DNA from: JAGHKQ01 sp041920565
Lineage (GTDB): Bacteria > Bacillota > Bacilli > Bacillales > Bacillaceae_G
DNA length: 64,000 bases
NCBI GenBank assembly: GCA_041920565.1
Contig: JBHGXS010000064.1
Location: 1-64,000 of the forward strand
Direction: 5' to 3'
The notes beneath the pieces are model-generated. The model had not been told where the DNA came from, made no database searches, and saw only the letters and a program-made list of their open reading frames with translations. Both the position numbers and the translations under genes were made by a program. Positions 7,193 through 15,693 of this stretch are shown here, one piece after another; within the stretch, counting starts at the first letter, position 1; every line of letters begins with the position of its first letter.

Positions 7193-8281
7193 ATGCTAGA
7201 AAAAGAATTATTGCTTTACGAAGCTGAAAATTTCATTATAACTTGCTATAGAGAACTGAATAAAACTGAAGCAGAAATAAATAAACGATTACAGGAAGTA
7301 AAGCAAGAGATTGAAGATCATGGAACATACGTGCATACCTTTGAAGAATTGGAACACGGTGCACGTATGGCTTGGAGAAACAGCAATCGCTGCATCGGGC
7401 GCTTGTTTTGGAATAGCTTGAAAGTATTCGACGAAAGAAGCTTGCAAACGGAGGAGCAAGTATATAAAGCTTTATTGAACCATATCGACTTTGCGACGAA
7501 TGGCGGAAAAATCAGACCGACTATTACCATTTTCCGTCCAAAAGTAAACGAGCAGCAAATCAGAATTTGGAATCATCAATTGGTGCGATATGCTGGCTAT
7601 GAAACAAAATATGGCATTGTAGGAGATCCTGCTTCGATTTCGTTTACCCGTATTTGCTCGGAGCTAGGATGGGAGGGAAAAGGAACACACTTTGATATAC
7701 TCCCTTTAGTGATTCAAGTAAACAGTAATTTGCCGAAATGGTTTACAATTCCAAATGAGCTTATTTTGGAAGTTCCGTTGAAGCATCCTGAGTTTGATTG
7801 GTTTGAGGATTTACAATTGAGATGGTACGCGGTTCCTATGATTTCTGATATGAGGCTGGAGATCGGAGGAATTCATTATACTGCCGCTCCTTTTAACGGC
7901 TGGTATATGGAAACGGAAATAGGGGCCCGTAATTTAGCCGATACTGATCGATATAATATGCTGCCGCGAGTAGCTTCTTTAATGGGATTGGACACAACAA
8001 GAAACACGACATTATGGAAGGACAAAGCTTTGATTGAGCTTAACATAGCTGTTATCCATTCCTTTAAGGAAGCCGGGGTCAGCATAGTCGATCATCACAC
8101 TGCAGCCCAGCAATTTCAGCTGTTTGAACAGCAGGAAGCAGAAAAAGGAAGAAAAGTAACCGGGGATTGGACGTGGTTGATTCCGCCTGTTTCTCCAGCC
8201 ACTACTCATATTTTTCATAATCCTTACAAGGATGAAATTGTAAAGCCGAATTATTTTTATCAGGACAAACCTTATGTATGA
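7193..8281 (+). CDS. nos: Bacterial nitric oxide synthase oxygenase
   Basis: Makes nitric oxide and citrulline from arginine. This is the oxygenase domain alone, with no reductase domain, as in other Bacillus NOS proteins (about 360 aa; here 362). The heme-thiolate Cys is C67 in WRNSNRCIGR. GWYMETEIGARN carries the arginine-binding Glu, and WKDKALIELNIAVIHSF and the C-terminal pterin-side WTWLIPPVSPATT are also recognisable. GAGGGGG lies 6 nt before ATG. Bacterial NOS uses generic flavodoxin-type reductases. The NO made is linked to protection against oxidants and antibiotics in related bacilli. No neighbour explains its regulation, but the structured RNA and duplicated leader upstream are candidates. 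Confidence 0.97.
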   Translation: MLEKELLLYEAENFIITCYRELNKTEAEINKRLQEVKQEIEDHGTYVHTFEELEHGARMAWRNSNRCIGRLFWNSLKVFDERSLQTEEQVYKALLNHIDFATNGGKIRPTITIFRPKVNEQQIRIWNHQLVRYAGYETKYGIVGDPASISFTRICSELGWEGKGTHFDILPLVIQVNSNLPKWFTIPNELILEVPLKHPEFDWFEDLQLRWYAVPMISDMRLEIGGIHYTAAPFNGWYMETEIGARNLADTDRYNMLPRVASLMGLDTTRNTTLWKDKALIELNIAVIHSFKEAGVSIVDHHTAAQQFQLFEQQEAEKGRKVTGDWTWLIPPVSPATTHIFHNPYKDEIVKPNYFYQDKPYV

Positions 8282-8415
8282 GAAAAACTCTGCTTGAAAG
8301 CAGGGGAGGTACAGTTCATAACGAGGAAGCTTGCCGATGGTGTTTGAATACTTATTTAAGAAGCAGCTAAACTTTGCAGCGGAAAGCTCCTTTTGAATAA
8401 ATATAAAGAAAAGTA

Positions 8416-8445
8416 TTGACACACTGTAAAACTACCCTCTATAAT
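8416..8445 (+). promoter_or_regulatory. Promoter of the T-box-controlled permease
   Basis: Consensus TTGACA (8416-8421) and TATAAT (8440-8445) separated by 18 nt, about 70 nt before the first T-box. It lies downstream of nos and is well placed for the long leader transcript. Confidence 0.85.
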
Positions 8446-8514
8446 ACAAAACATACTTATATTAAACACGTAAATAACTAATATGGATTTAAAATATATT
8501 TGAGCAATGAAGGG

Positions 8515-8747
8515 AATGCAGTAGTGCTTATCTCACTGTTTTAGAGAGCTGATGGATGGTGCAAATCAGTACACAGGTAAGGATGAATTTCGATCCCAGA
8601 GCATCTTTTTCGCAGTAAAGGGTGACCTTTATGAAGGGAAAGACGGTCGTATGATCGTTAACAAAGTCGAGAGGCAGACAAGTTCTGCAATCAGGGTGGT
8701 ACCGCGATATAATCGTCCCTGCTGATGGAATCAGCAGGGATTTTTTA
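8515..8747 (+). promoter_or_regulatory. T-box riboswitch 1 (Phe specifier)
   Basis: Stem I features (AGAGAGCTGATGG, then GGTGCAAATCAG) lead to a specifier loop GAA-T-TTC-G at 8585-8592. The codon is TTC (8589-8591), for phenylalanine. The T-box sequence AGGGTGGTACCGCG lies at 8693-8706 and its TGGT pairs with the tRNA acceptor end. A terminator (8716-8725 / 8731-8740 plus T6) follows. Uncharged tRNA-Phe should permit readthrough. Confidence 0.94.
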
Positions 8748-8774
8748 TTATATAAAATTGAATAATATAGGAAA

Positions 8775-9021
8775 TGCAATGAAAGGAATACAGTAGTGTT
8801 TATCTCACTGTTTCAGAGAGCTGATGGGTGGTGCAAATCAGTACACAGGTAGGCATGAATTTCAGTCCCGGAGCATCTTTTTCGTAGTAAAGGATGAACC
8901 TTTATGAAGGAAAAGACGGTCAAACGATCGTTAACAAAATTGAGAGGCAGACTCAGGTCTGCAACTAGGGTGGTACCGCGGTGCAAATCGTCCCTGTCGT
9001 TTAGGATAGGGGCGATTTTTT
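8775..9021 (+). promoter_or_regulatory. T-box riboswitch 2 (Phe specifier), tandem copy
   Basis: A second complete T-box, close in sequence to the first. The specifier loop is GAA-T-TTC-A (8857-8864), with codon TTC at 8861-8863. The T-box motif AGGGTGGTACCGCG is at 8967-8980. Its own terminator (about 8987-9020) has a longer, less perfect stem. With both in series, readthrough must be won twice, giving sharper control by tRNA-Phe charging. Confidence 0.94.
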
Positions 9022-9152
9022 ATTGCAGGGAAACTGCAAACGACACGTCTTACTTTAAAGAGAAGCAGCAGCTGTTCTTATATAGAATCAAGAATATAAT
9101 TATTAAATTTTTATATAAAAATTAATTAATATAATAAGGAGGAAAATCAATC

Positions 9153-10505
9153 ATGGAATTACAAAAAAAGTTGTTGCCAAGACATATCCGTTTCATGGCA
9201 CTGGGAGGAGCAATCGGTACCGGTATATTTAAAGGGACCTCTGAAACAGTATCTATAGCAGGGCCGGCAGTTATCTTTTCGTATCTGTTTGCAGGGTTAT
9301 TGCTTCTTGTTGTGATGGGTGCCATTGCCGAAATGGCAATCGCTTATCCGGGAATGAATATGAAAGGGTTTATTCATAAAGCATTTGGAACTAAAGTGTC
9401 ATTTATCATAGGCTGGCTGTATTGCTTCATGTGGTTAGTGGTATGTGTCATTGAAGTGATAGCTGCGGGAAGCTTTCTGCAATATTGGTTTCCTTCTATG
9501 TCCTTATGGTTTCTAAGCTTTATTTGTGCCATATTCATTGTTGCTATCAACATGATGAATGTGAAACGATACGGAGAATTCGAGTTTTGGTTTGCGGGTA
9601 TTAAAATTACAATGATTGTCTCGTTTATTATTCTGGGAGCAGGTATCTTATTTGGAATAATTCCAAGCAATGAAACTCATTATATGCAAAATTATGTACA
9701 GTACCAAGGATTTTTCCCGCACGGATGGTCAGGGGTATTTTCCGCATTATTAATTGTTATCTTTTCTTACGGCGGTTCCGAGCTTATCGGATTGACTTTA
9801 ACGGAAACAAAGGATGCAGAGAAAGTGTTGCCTAAAGTAATCAAAGGAGTCATTTGGAGAATTGTGCTGTTCTATACTCTCCCAATTCTAGTGATTTGCG
9901 GATTAATTCCGTGGGATGAAATCGGCAATCAAGCAAGTCCGTTTGTTCAAGTGCTATCCACAGTAGGGTTCCAAGGATCTGCACATATCATGAATTTTAT
10001 TCTTATTACAGCTGTTCTATCCGCAGCGAATTCCGGTATTTATGGTTGTACACGTATGCTGCATTCCTTAGCGGCAGAAGGAGAAGCACCAAAAGTATTC
10101 TCTTATGTTTCTAAAAATGGTGTCCCATTATATAGTGTTATCTTGAGCGCTATTGTTCTTATTGGAGGCACATTTGTTGCGTATGCTTCACCCGATCGCG
10201 TCTTTGGATACTTGATGGCCATTCCTGGATTCGCAGTATCGTTAGTTTGGATCAGCATTTGTTTAGCGCAGCTGAAGCTCCGAAAAACATACACCAAGAC
10301 ACCGCATTTCAAGGTGTGGGGTTTTCCGTACGTAACTGCATTCACTGCAATAGCGTTAAGTATTAGTTGTGCGGCATTTGCATTCAGTGAGCAGAACCGA
10401 TTGAGTATTTTGGTTTGTCTTGGTATTTTAATTGTTTTAGCTTTTTGTTCTATTTTGGTAAATAAAAAGCAAGAGGAGTATGCTGATAACACAATTTCAC
10501 AATAG
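9153..10505 (+). CDS. Amino acid permease (probably phenylalanine/aromatic)
   Basis: A 450-aa APC/AAT-family transporter with about 12 hydrophobic segments. The N-terminal pattern LPRHIRFMALGGAIGTGIFKG is the usual amino-acid-proton symporter signature (GGAIGTG) at about residues 8-28. AAGGAGG lies 9 nt before ATG. Substrate cannot be read from the protein itself, but the gene sits behind two tandem T-boxes that both display a Phe codon. I therefore infer uptake of phenylalanine or aromatic amino acids, induced when tRNA-Phe is uncharged. Single-gene transcript ending at a strong terminator. Confidence 0.88.
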   Translation: MELQKKLLPRHIRFMALGGAIGTGIFKGTSETVSIAGPAVIFSYLFAGLLLLVVMGAIAEMAIAYPGMNMKGFIHKAFGTKVSFIIGWLYCFMWLVVCVIEVIAAGSFLQYWFPSMSLWFLSFICAIFIVAINMMNVKRYGEFEFWFAGIKITMIVSFIILGAGILFGIIPSNETHYMQNYVQYQGFFPHGWSGVFSALLIVIFSYGGSELIGLTLTETKDAEKVLPKVIKGVIWRIVLFYTLPILVICGLIPWDEIGNQASPFVQVLSTVGFQGSAHIMNFILITAVLSAANSGIYGCTRMLHSLAAEGEAPKVFSYVSKNGVPLYSVILSAIVLIGGTFVAYASPDRVFGYLMAIPGFAVSLVWISICLAQLKLRKTYTKTPHFKVWGFPYVTAFTAIALSISCAAFAFSEQNRLSILVCLGILIVLAFCSILVNKKQEEYADNTISQ

Positions 10506-10512
10506 AGTGCTT

Positions 10513-10552
10513 GAAAAAGCAGATCAAACAACTATGGTCTGCTTTTTCATTT
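10513..10552 (+). terminator. Terminator after the permease
   Basis: Stem GAAAAAGCAGA / TCTGCTTTTTC (10513-10523 / 10538-10548) with T-rich 3' arm. Confidence 0.88.
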
Positions 10553-10567
10553 ACAGAGTAAAATCAC

Positions 10568-10596
10568 TTGATTGTATACCTATAGGGGTATATAAT
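10568..10596 (+). promoter_or_regulatory. Promoter with CstR-type operator
   Basis: TTGATT (10568-10573) and TATAAT (10591-10596) are 17 nt apart. The spacer holds ATACCTATAGGGGTAT (10576-10591), a CsoR/CstR-family operator with C and G runs flanking TATA. The layout is the same as at 39341-39369 in front of the CoA-disulfide reductase gene, so the two rhodanese genes here likely belong to the persulfide regulon. Confidence 0.75.
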
Positions 10597-10629
10597 ATCG
10601 GTGTAAGTAATCGAAGTTTTTGATGGCAG

Positions 10630-10986
10630 GTGAATATTTTGGTTATTGTTTTTCTGGCAGCATTTATTTTTGTCGCATTAAAACTTTATAAACGATATTA
10701 TCCGGTTCACAATGTGCCATGTGCAGACAATTGGAATGAAGCAAACAAAGAAGATATAACAGTGTTGGATATCCGGGATTACAACGAGAACGATGTATCC
10801 CATATTCCTCATGCAATTCGTATCCCTTATGCGTATTTGCCGAGATTTTATAAGGGCATTCCTTCCGGGCCTATTCATGTTGTTGTCAGCCATAAACTAG
10901 ACCGAAACCTATCTTTACGATTTTTACTTAAAAAGGGCTTTCAAATAAAGAGTTACAGCTTGATGGATTGTCCATGCGAGAATTGA
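10630..10986 (+). CDS. Membrane-anchored rhodanese-like protein lacking the active Cys
   Basis: A 118-aa protein: an N-terminal membrane segment (about residues 3-18), then a rhodanese fold (ITVLDIRDYNENDVSHIPHAIRIP at about 43-66). At the active-site loop, where sulfurtransferases have CxxGxR, it reads VVVSHKLDRNLS. The sulfur-carrying Cys is replaced by Ser, so it is probably not a sulfurtransferase. A CPCEN ending gives two C-terminal Cys. The GTG start at 10630 has only a weak upstream site. It sits behind a CstR-type operator and just before an intact rhodanese, so it may be a partner or sensor in sulfane-sulfur handling. Confidence 0.7.
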   Translation: MNILVIVFLAAFIFVALKLYKRYYPVHNVPCADNWNEANKEDITVLDIRDYNENDVSHIPHAIRIPYAYLPRFYKGIPSGPIHVVVSHKLDRNLSLRFLLKKGFQIKSYSLMDCPCEN

Positions 10987-11029
10987 GATGGCAAAGAAAC
11001 AAAAAGCATAAAGATGGAGGTACAATGAT

Positions 11030-11389
11030 ATGAGTCTAATATTAAATACCATACTGATTATTGCGGCAGCTTGGTTCATATTAAGAGGGATTATGCCGGT
11101 TAAAGGCGTAAAGAATATTACTGCAGAAGAATTAAAAGCAGAGCTGCATAAGAAGGATAAGCAATTTATCGATGTTCGAACTCCTGCCGAGTTTAAAGCA
11201 AATCACATTCGTCAATTTAAAAATATTCCGTTGCAAAAACTTACTCAAAAAGCAAATGAACTTTCTAAAGATAAGGAAGTAATTGTTATTTGTCAGAGCG
11301 GAATGAGAAGCAAACAAGCAAGCAAAGTATTGAAGCAGCTTGGATTTAAAAAGATTACAAATGTAAAAGGCGGTATGAATGCTTGGTAA
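11030..11389 (+). CDS. Membrane-anchored rhodanese (sulfurtransferase)
   Basis: A 119-aa protein with an N-terminal membrane helix (about residues 3-20) and a single rhodanese domain. FIDVRTPAEFKANHI is followed by the active loop VICQSGMRSKQAS, with the catalytic Cys in CQSGMRS. It resembles YqhL-type small rhodaneses. It should carry persulfide sulfur on the cytoplasmic face of the membrane. ATGGAGGTACAATG gives a good ribosome binding site. Likely co-transcribed with the Cys-less rhodanese upstream from the promoter at 10568. Confidence 0.88.
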   Translation: MSLILNTILIIAAAWFILRGIMPVKGVKNITAEELKAELHKKDKQFIDVRTPAEFKANHIRQFKNIPLQKLTQKANELSKDKEVIVICQSGMRSKQASKVLKQLGFKKITNVKGGMNAW

Positions 11390-11438
11390 CAAAGGAAGGA
11401 GAGAGCCTGGAAAGAAATATAGGCTCTCTATCTCTATA

Positions 11439-11579
11439 TTATTGTGAATCATCTTCCATTTGTTCAGACGGTTCTTCTGTCGGATCGGGCTCGTCTTCAT
11501 CAACGCCGTTGCATCCAGCTAAAAGCCCTAAAGACAGAACTGCAGAAAGTAAACCGAGTAAAAATTTTTTCTTTTTCAT
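11439..11579 (-). CDS. Small lipoprotein (46 aa)
   Basis: Read on the minus strand: basic start MKKKKFLLGLL, a hydrophobic stretch, then the lipobox LLAGC, and an acidic tail rich in Asp, Glu, Pro and Ser (EDEPDPTEEPSEQ). AAGGAGG lies 10 nt before ATG. The whole mature peptide is only about 27 residues, anchored by the lipid on Cys. This form resembles the small YgdI-like or entericidin-like lipoproteins, but I assign no function. It is convergent with the rhodanese operon and downstream of msrA. Confidence 0.75.
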   Translation of the reverse strand: MKKKKFLLGLLSAVLSLGLLAGCNGVDEDEPDPTEEPSEQMEDDSQ

Positions 11580-11680
11580 GCAGCTTCTCCTCCTTTTGAG
11601 TGAATGTTCGTTCTTATTATCCTCTTGCAGAAGGAGAGTATGCTTATTTTTATCTTTGCTCAGTTTGCATTAATTACGAC

Positions 11681-12211
11681 CTATTTCCAGTTTTCTTTAA
11701 TAAAATCTTCACGTCCGGATTCTTTGCGTTCCAATGCGTAACGCTCCGGATTCTTTTTATAAAAATGCTGATGATATTCCTCGGCCGGATAAAACGGAGC
11801 AGCAGGCAGGATTTCGGTTACAATCGGTTTTTGAAAGCGGCCACTTTCAGTTAGTCGGCGTTTCGATTGTTCGGCCAGTTTCTTTTGTTCATCTGTATGA
11901 TAGAAAATAGCTGTCCGGTACTGAGACCCGCGATCGAAAAATTGTCCGCCGGCATCTGTTGGATCGATTTGCGGCCAGTAAAGATCTAACAATTTTTGAT
12001 AAGGGAAAACAGCTGGATCAAAGGTAATTTGTACCACTTCATAGTGCCCTGTTGTACCTGTTTTTACTTGTTCGTATGTTGGATTTTCCACATGTCCTCC
12101 TGTATAGCCGGAGATAACACTATAAATTCCGGGTTGTTCATCGAACGGCTTAACCATGCACCAAAAACAGCCTCCTGCAAATGTTGCAAGTTCTAAATTT
12201 TTTTGTTCCAT
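11681..12211 (-). CDS. msrA: Peptide methionine sulfoxide reductase MsrA
   Basis: Reduces S-epimers of methionine sulfoxide in proteins. The 176-aa protein has the catalytic motif GGCFWC (C15, C18 from the chosen start), followed by SGYTGG, GHYEVVQITFDP, and DRGSQYRTAIFYH. All are standard for MsrA. An in-frame ATG seven codons upstream (12232) is disfavoured, because the AAAGGAG site lies inside those codons and points to ATG 12211. It is a single gene, with no MsrB fused. Next to rhodaneses and near nos, it fits a redox-stress theme, though no shared promoter is visible. Confidence 0.95.
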   Translation of the reverse strand: MEQKNLELATFAGGCFWCMVKPFDEQPGIYSVISGYTGGHVENPTYEQVKTGTTGHYEVVQITFDPAVFPYQKLLDLYWPQIDPTDAGGQFFDRGSQYRTAIFYHTDEQKKLAEQSKRRLTESGRFQKPIVTEILPAAPFYPAEEYHQHFYKKNPERYALERKESGREDFIKENWK

Positions 12212-12361
12212 TTTATCTTTGACTCCTTTCATAACGCCAGTTCTATATGATTCTTTGCCTTATTATATACTTTCTTGTCTCTATGACCAACAGATTTGTT
12301 TATAAACTTTTCCTGTACCGGAAGGTCAATACCTTTTCTAGTTAAGGAGAAAAAATAAAAA

Positions 12362-12400
12362 AAGAAAGCGTTGACATTTTATTAGAAAGAGAATTATAAT
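12362..12400 (+). promoter_or_regulatory. scrA promoter with cre-like site
   Basis: TTGACA (12371-12376) and TATAAT (12395-12400) are 18 nt apart. AAGAAAGCGTTGACA (12362-12376) matches the CcpA cre consensus WTGNAANCGNWNNCW except at position 2, and covers the -35 box. Repression by glucose is therefore plausible. Confidence 0.7.
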
Positions 12401-12409
12401 ACCGTTAAA

Positions 12410-12498
12410 GGAACCGGTTCCACAAATTTTGCTTTCCCCTTATTGTGGAATCGGATCCTGCTGGATTATATTTTTTATTCATATATAGAACCGGTTCC
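12410..12498 (+). promoter_or_regulatory. ScrR operators before scrA
   Basis: A perfect palindrome GGAACCGGTTCC (12410-12421) lies at the transcription start. AGAACCGGTTCC is at 12487-12498. A two-mismatch copy GGAATCGGATCC lies between them (12447-12458). The same palindrome stands before scrK (16722-16733), on the other side of the LacI-family gene scrR. These are the expected ScrR binding sites. Confidence 0.88.
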
Positions 12499-12575
12499 GT
12501 AAACTAAAATTCCTATTTATTTAGGAATAGTATCGATAGTTAGAAAAGAAAAAGGGAGAAAAAAGGAGGGCCATT

Positions 12576-14027
12576 ATGAATCACAATCGAACTGCACAAG
12601 AAATACTAGCTGCAATTGGCGGGAAAGAAAATGTTTCAGCTGCTGCACACTGTGCGACGCGTTTACGTTTAGTTTTACATGATGAGGAGAAGGTTGACGA
12701 GAAAAAACTGGACAACATGGATGTAGTAAAAGGAACGTTTTCAACCGGAGGGCAGTATCAGATTATATTGGGATCCGGCATTGTAAACGAAGTATATAAA
12801 GAGTTTACAAACCTGACGGGACTTGAAGGAATGTCTACAAAGGATGTAAAAGACGCCGGAGCAAAAAAATTGAATCCACTTCAACGATTCGTAAAAATGC
12901 TGTCTGATATTTTCGTTCCTATTATCCCCGCCATCGTGGCAGGCGGTTTATTGATGGGAATTAACAACTTATTAACAGCACCGGATTTATTTGTAAAAGG
13001 AAAATCACTTGTTGAAGCAAACCCTGCGATGGCTGATTTAGCCGCTTTAATTAATACATTCGCGAATGCTGCGTTCGTGTTTCTTCCTATATTAATAGGT
13101 TTTTCTGCAACACAGCGATTTGGGGGAAATCCTTACCTAGGAGCGGCACTTGGTATGCTGATGGTACACCCGGATTTATTGAACGGTTGGAATTATGGTG
13201 GAGCGTTAGCAAAAGGCGAGATACCGGTATGGAACATATTCGGCTTTGAAATCGAAAAGGTAGGATATCAAGGAACAGTCTTGCCGGTTTTGGCATCATC
13301 TTATATTTTAGCGAAAACGGAAACGTCTTTACGAAAAGTCATTCCTTCAGCTTTAGATAATTTGTTAACACCTTTATTGACAATTTTTATTACGGGCTTA
13401 TTCACTTTCACTGCGGTGGGACCGATTACGCGTGCTGCAGGTAATTTGTTAACAGACGGGCTGACTTGGATGTACGATACAACAGGTTTCATTGGTGGAG
13501 CATTATTTGGACTTGGGTATGCGCCAATTGTTATTACCGGCATGCATCATAGCTTCATTGCAGTAGAAACACAATTATTAGCTGACATCGCAAAAACGGG
13601 CGGTTCCTTTATCTTCCCGATTGCAGCAATGTCAAACGTAGCACAAGGCGCAGCGACACTTGCAGTGCTTTTACTTACACAAGACAAAAAGCTGAAAGGT
13701 GTTGCATCAGCAGCTGGTATTTCAGCACTGTTAGGGATTACAGAACCGGCTATGTTCGGTGTTAACTTAAAGCTTAGGTATCCGTTTATTGGAGCAATTA
13801 CAGGGGCGGGTACAGCAGCTGCATTTGTCACCTTGTATAAAGTAAAAGCAATCGCATTAGGTGCGGCTGGCTTACCGGGTATTATCTCCATTAAACCGGG
13901 CTCTATTGTTCCTTATATTATCGGAATGGCAATTTCGTTCGTTGTTGCGTTTGCGATGACAATGGTATTAGCAAAACGAGCAGCTAAAAAAGAGAGCGTG
14001 ATGAAAGCTCACCAAGAAATTGCTTAA
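12576..14027 (+). CDS. scrA: Sucrose-specific PTS permease, EIIBC
   Basis: Imports sucrose and phosphorylates it to sucrose 6-phosphate. The IIB domain (residues 1-90) has the phospho-accepting C26 in AAHCATRLRL. A linker follows, then a IIC domain with about ten membrane segments (about 105-470), including GITEPAMFGVNL. No IIA domain is fused, so phosphate probably comes from a shared glucose-type EIIA. The 483-aa length fits the family. The family also includes trehalose PTS. Sucrose is inferred from the adjacent GH32 hydrolase, fructokinase and LacI regulator, and because a separate treP lies at 48.9 kb. AAAGGAGG precedes ATG. Confidence 0.92.
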   Translation: MNHNRTAQEILAAIGGKENVSAAAHCATRLRLVLHDEEKVDEKKLDNMDVVKGTFSTGGQYQIILGSGIVNEVYKEFTNLTGLEGMSTKDVKDAGAKKLNPLQRFVKMLSDIFVPIIPAIVAGGLLMGINNLLTAPDLFVKGKSLVEANPAMADLAALINTFANAAFVFLPILIGFSATQRFGGNPYLGAALGMLMVHPDLLNGWNYGGALAKGEIPVWNIFGFEIEKVGYQGTVLPVLASSYILAKTETSLRKVIPSALDNLLTPLLTIFITGLFTFTAVGPITRAAGNLLTDGLTWMYDTTGFIGGALFGLGYAPIVITGMHHSFIAVETQLLADIAKTGGSFIFPIAAMSNVAQGAATLAVLLLTQDKKLKGVASAAGISALLGITEPAMFGVNLKLRYPFIGAITGAGTAAAFVTLYKVKAIALGAAGLPGIISIKPGSIVPYIIGMAISFVVAFAMTMVLAKRAAKKESVMKAHQEIA

Positions 14028-14039
14028 TCATTTTTACAG

Positions 14040-14072
14040 CTAAGGGGAATCAAGGGATTCTCCTTTAGTTGT
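14040..14072 (+). terminator. Intergenic hairpin between scrA and scrB
   Basis: Imperfect stem CTAAGGGGAATC / GATTCTCCTTTAG with a short T-rich tail. It may lower readthrough into scrB or protect the 3' end of the scrA message, rather than act as a full stop. Confidence 0.5.
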
Positions 14073-14091
14073 TTTGAGGAAGGTGACAGAA

Positions 14092-15561
14092 ATGGAATGG
14101 ACAAAAGAACATCGATATCGCAGATTGGAAGACGCAACAAGAGAAGAGATGGAGAAGCTTAGACAAAAGGTGAAGAATTGTCCGTGGCGTCAAACCTTTC
14201 ATATACAGCCGGAAACAGGACTTCTCAACGATCCAAACGGGTTTTCCTATTATAACGGTGAATATCATTTGTTTTATCAATGGTTTCCGCTTGGTCCTGT
14301 TCATGGTCTCAAATATTGGTATCATACAAAATCAAAAGATTTGGTGCATTGGGAGAATGTCGGCATCGGAATAGAGCCAGGGGATTATTTCGACAGTCAT
14401 GGTGCTTATTCCGGAAGTGCTATCGAGCATGAAAGAAAATTATATTTGATGTATACCGGCAATACTCGCGACGAGAATTGGATAAGGCACCCTTATCAAT
14501 GTATGGCAGTGATGGAGGAAAGCGGAGCAATCTCCAAAATGGATCAACCTGTTATTTCAGCGGTTCCAGCAGGGTATACAGATCATTTCCGCGATCCGAA
14601 AATATGGAAAGAAGGAAATTTCTACTATGTTATAATTGGGGCACAGCGAGAAAACGAAACAGGTTGTACAGTATTATATAGCTCTTCTGATTTAAAGAAT
14701 TGGAATTTTGAGGGAGAAATTAAGACAAGTCTTGAACGTTTTGGATATATGTGGGAATGTCCAGACTACTTTGAATTGGATGGTCAAGGAGTACTTATTT
14801 TCTCTCCGCAAGGATTAAATCCGGAAGGGGATTTGTATCATAATATTTACCAGTCCGGTTATATCGTTGGGGAAAAGTTAGATTTGGAAACAAAATCTAT
14901 AAAACATGGCAGGTTTACGGAATTAGACAGGGGATTTGATTTTTATGCTCCTCAGACAATGCTTGGTCCAAACGGAAGACGAATTTTAGTCGGTTGGATG
15001 GGTCTGCCGGAAATAGACTACCCAACTGACAAAAATGGATGGGCACACTGTTTGACGCTCCCAAGAGAATTATCTATTCGTAACGGCAAATTAATTCAGC
15101 AGCCTATTAAAGAGCTGCAAGCACTTCGAAAGAAAGAAAATCAGATAGAAGATACTCTTCATAGCCAAACGAAAGCGTATGATGCTTTTACAGGTACAAC
15201 GTATGAGTTAATTTGTGAATTTGAAAATATAAGTGCCGCAGAATTTGGCATTGAGTTTAGAGCAGCTGGAAATGAGAAAACCGTTATGAAATACAATGCA
15301 ATTCATAAAAAGGTAATCTTGGACCGTAGTCAATCAGGCGAAATAGCAGGAGCCTCTTACGGAACAACGAGAGCGTGTCATATGGATGGAAACAAAATAA
15401 AATTCCATATGTTTGTCGATACATCTTCTGTAGAAATTTTCATTAATGACGGAGAAGAAATATTTACAAGCCGAATCTTTCCTAGTGAAGACAGCAAGGA
15501 AATTCGTTTCTTTGCAGGAAACGGTAAAGCAATATTCAAAGCAACAAAGTGGGATTATTAA
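14092..15561 (+). CDS. scrB: Sucrose-6-phosphate hydrolase (GH32)
   Basis: Splits sucrose 6-phosphate into glucose 6-phosphate and fructose. The 489-aa GH32 enzyme has the nucleophile motif LLNDPNG (residues about 43-49), FRDPK in the middle, and the acid/base motif WECPDYF. After the five-bladed propeller comes a C-terminal beta-sandwich (about 350-489) ending in VDTSSVEIFINDGEEIFTSR. An in-frame TTG at 14074 is possible, but ATG 14092 fits the GAGGAAGGTG site better. It lies directly after scrA and before scrR. Confidence 0.95.
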   Translation: MEWTKEHRYRRLEDATREEMEKLRQKVKNCPWRQTFHIQPETGLLNDPNGFSYYNGEYHLFYQWFPLGPVHGLKYWYHTKSKDLVHWENVGIGIEPGDYFDSHGAYSGSAIEHERKLYLMYTGNTRDENWIRHPYQCMAVMEESGAISKMDQPVISAVPAGYTDHFRDPKIWKEGNFYYVIIGAQRENETGCTVLYSSSDLKNWNFEGEIKTSLERFGYMWECPDYFELDGQGVLIFSPQGLNPEGDLYHNIYQSGYIVGEKLDLETKSIKHGRFTELDRGFDFYAPQTMLGPNGRRILVGWMGLPEIDYPTDKNGWAHCLTLPRELSIRNGKLIQQPIKELQALRKKENQIEDTLHSQTKAYDAFTGTTYELICEFENISAAEFGIEFRAAGNEKTVMKYNAIHKKVILDRSQSGEIAGASYGTTRACHMDGNKIKFHMFVDTSSVEIFINDGEEIFTSRIFPSEDSKEIRFFAGNGKAIFKATKWDY

Positions 15562-15576
15562 TATAAGAATGAGCTG

Positions 15577-15612
15577 AAAGCCTTGATTGTTTATTTTTTC
15601 AAGGCTTTTTTC
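15577..15612 (+). terminator. Terminator after scrB
   Basis: Stem AAAGCCTTG / CAAGGCTTT (15577-15585 / 15600-15608) followed by TTTTCTT. Confidence 0.88.
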
Positions 15613-15693
15613 TTAATAAGTGGACCTGTATGAATCTTGCGGTTGTTTGTTATAATTTATATAAGTATTTTGAAAGAATAGAGGAGTAAAATT

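Noticed and set aside
11383..11673. 96-codon plus-strand frame after the rhodanese gene
   Set aside because: It is the shadow of the small lipoprotein gene on the minus strand, which has a lipobox and a strong ribosome binding site.
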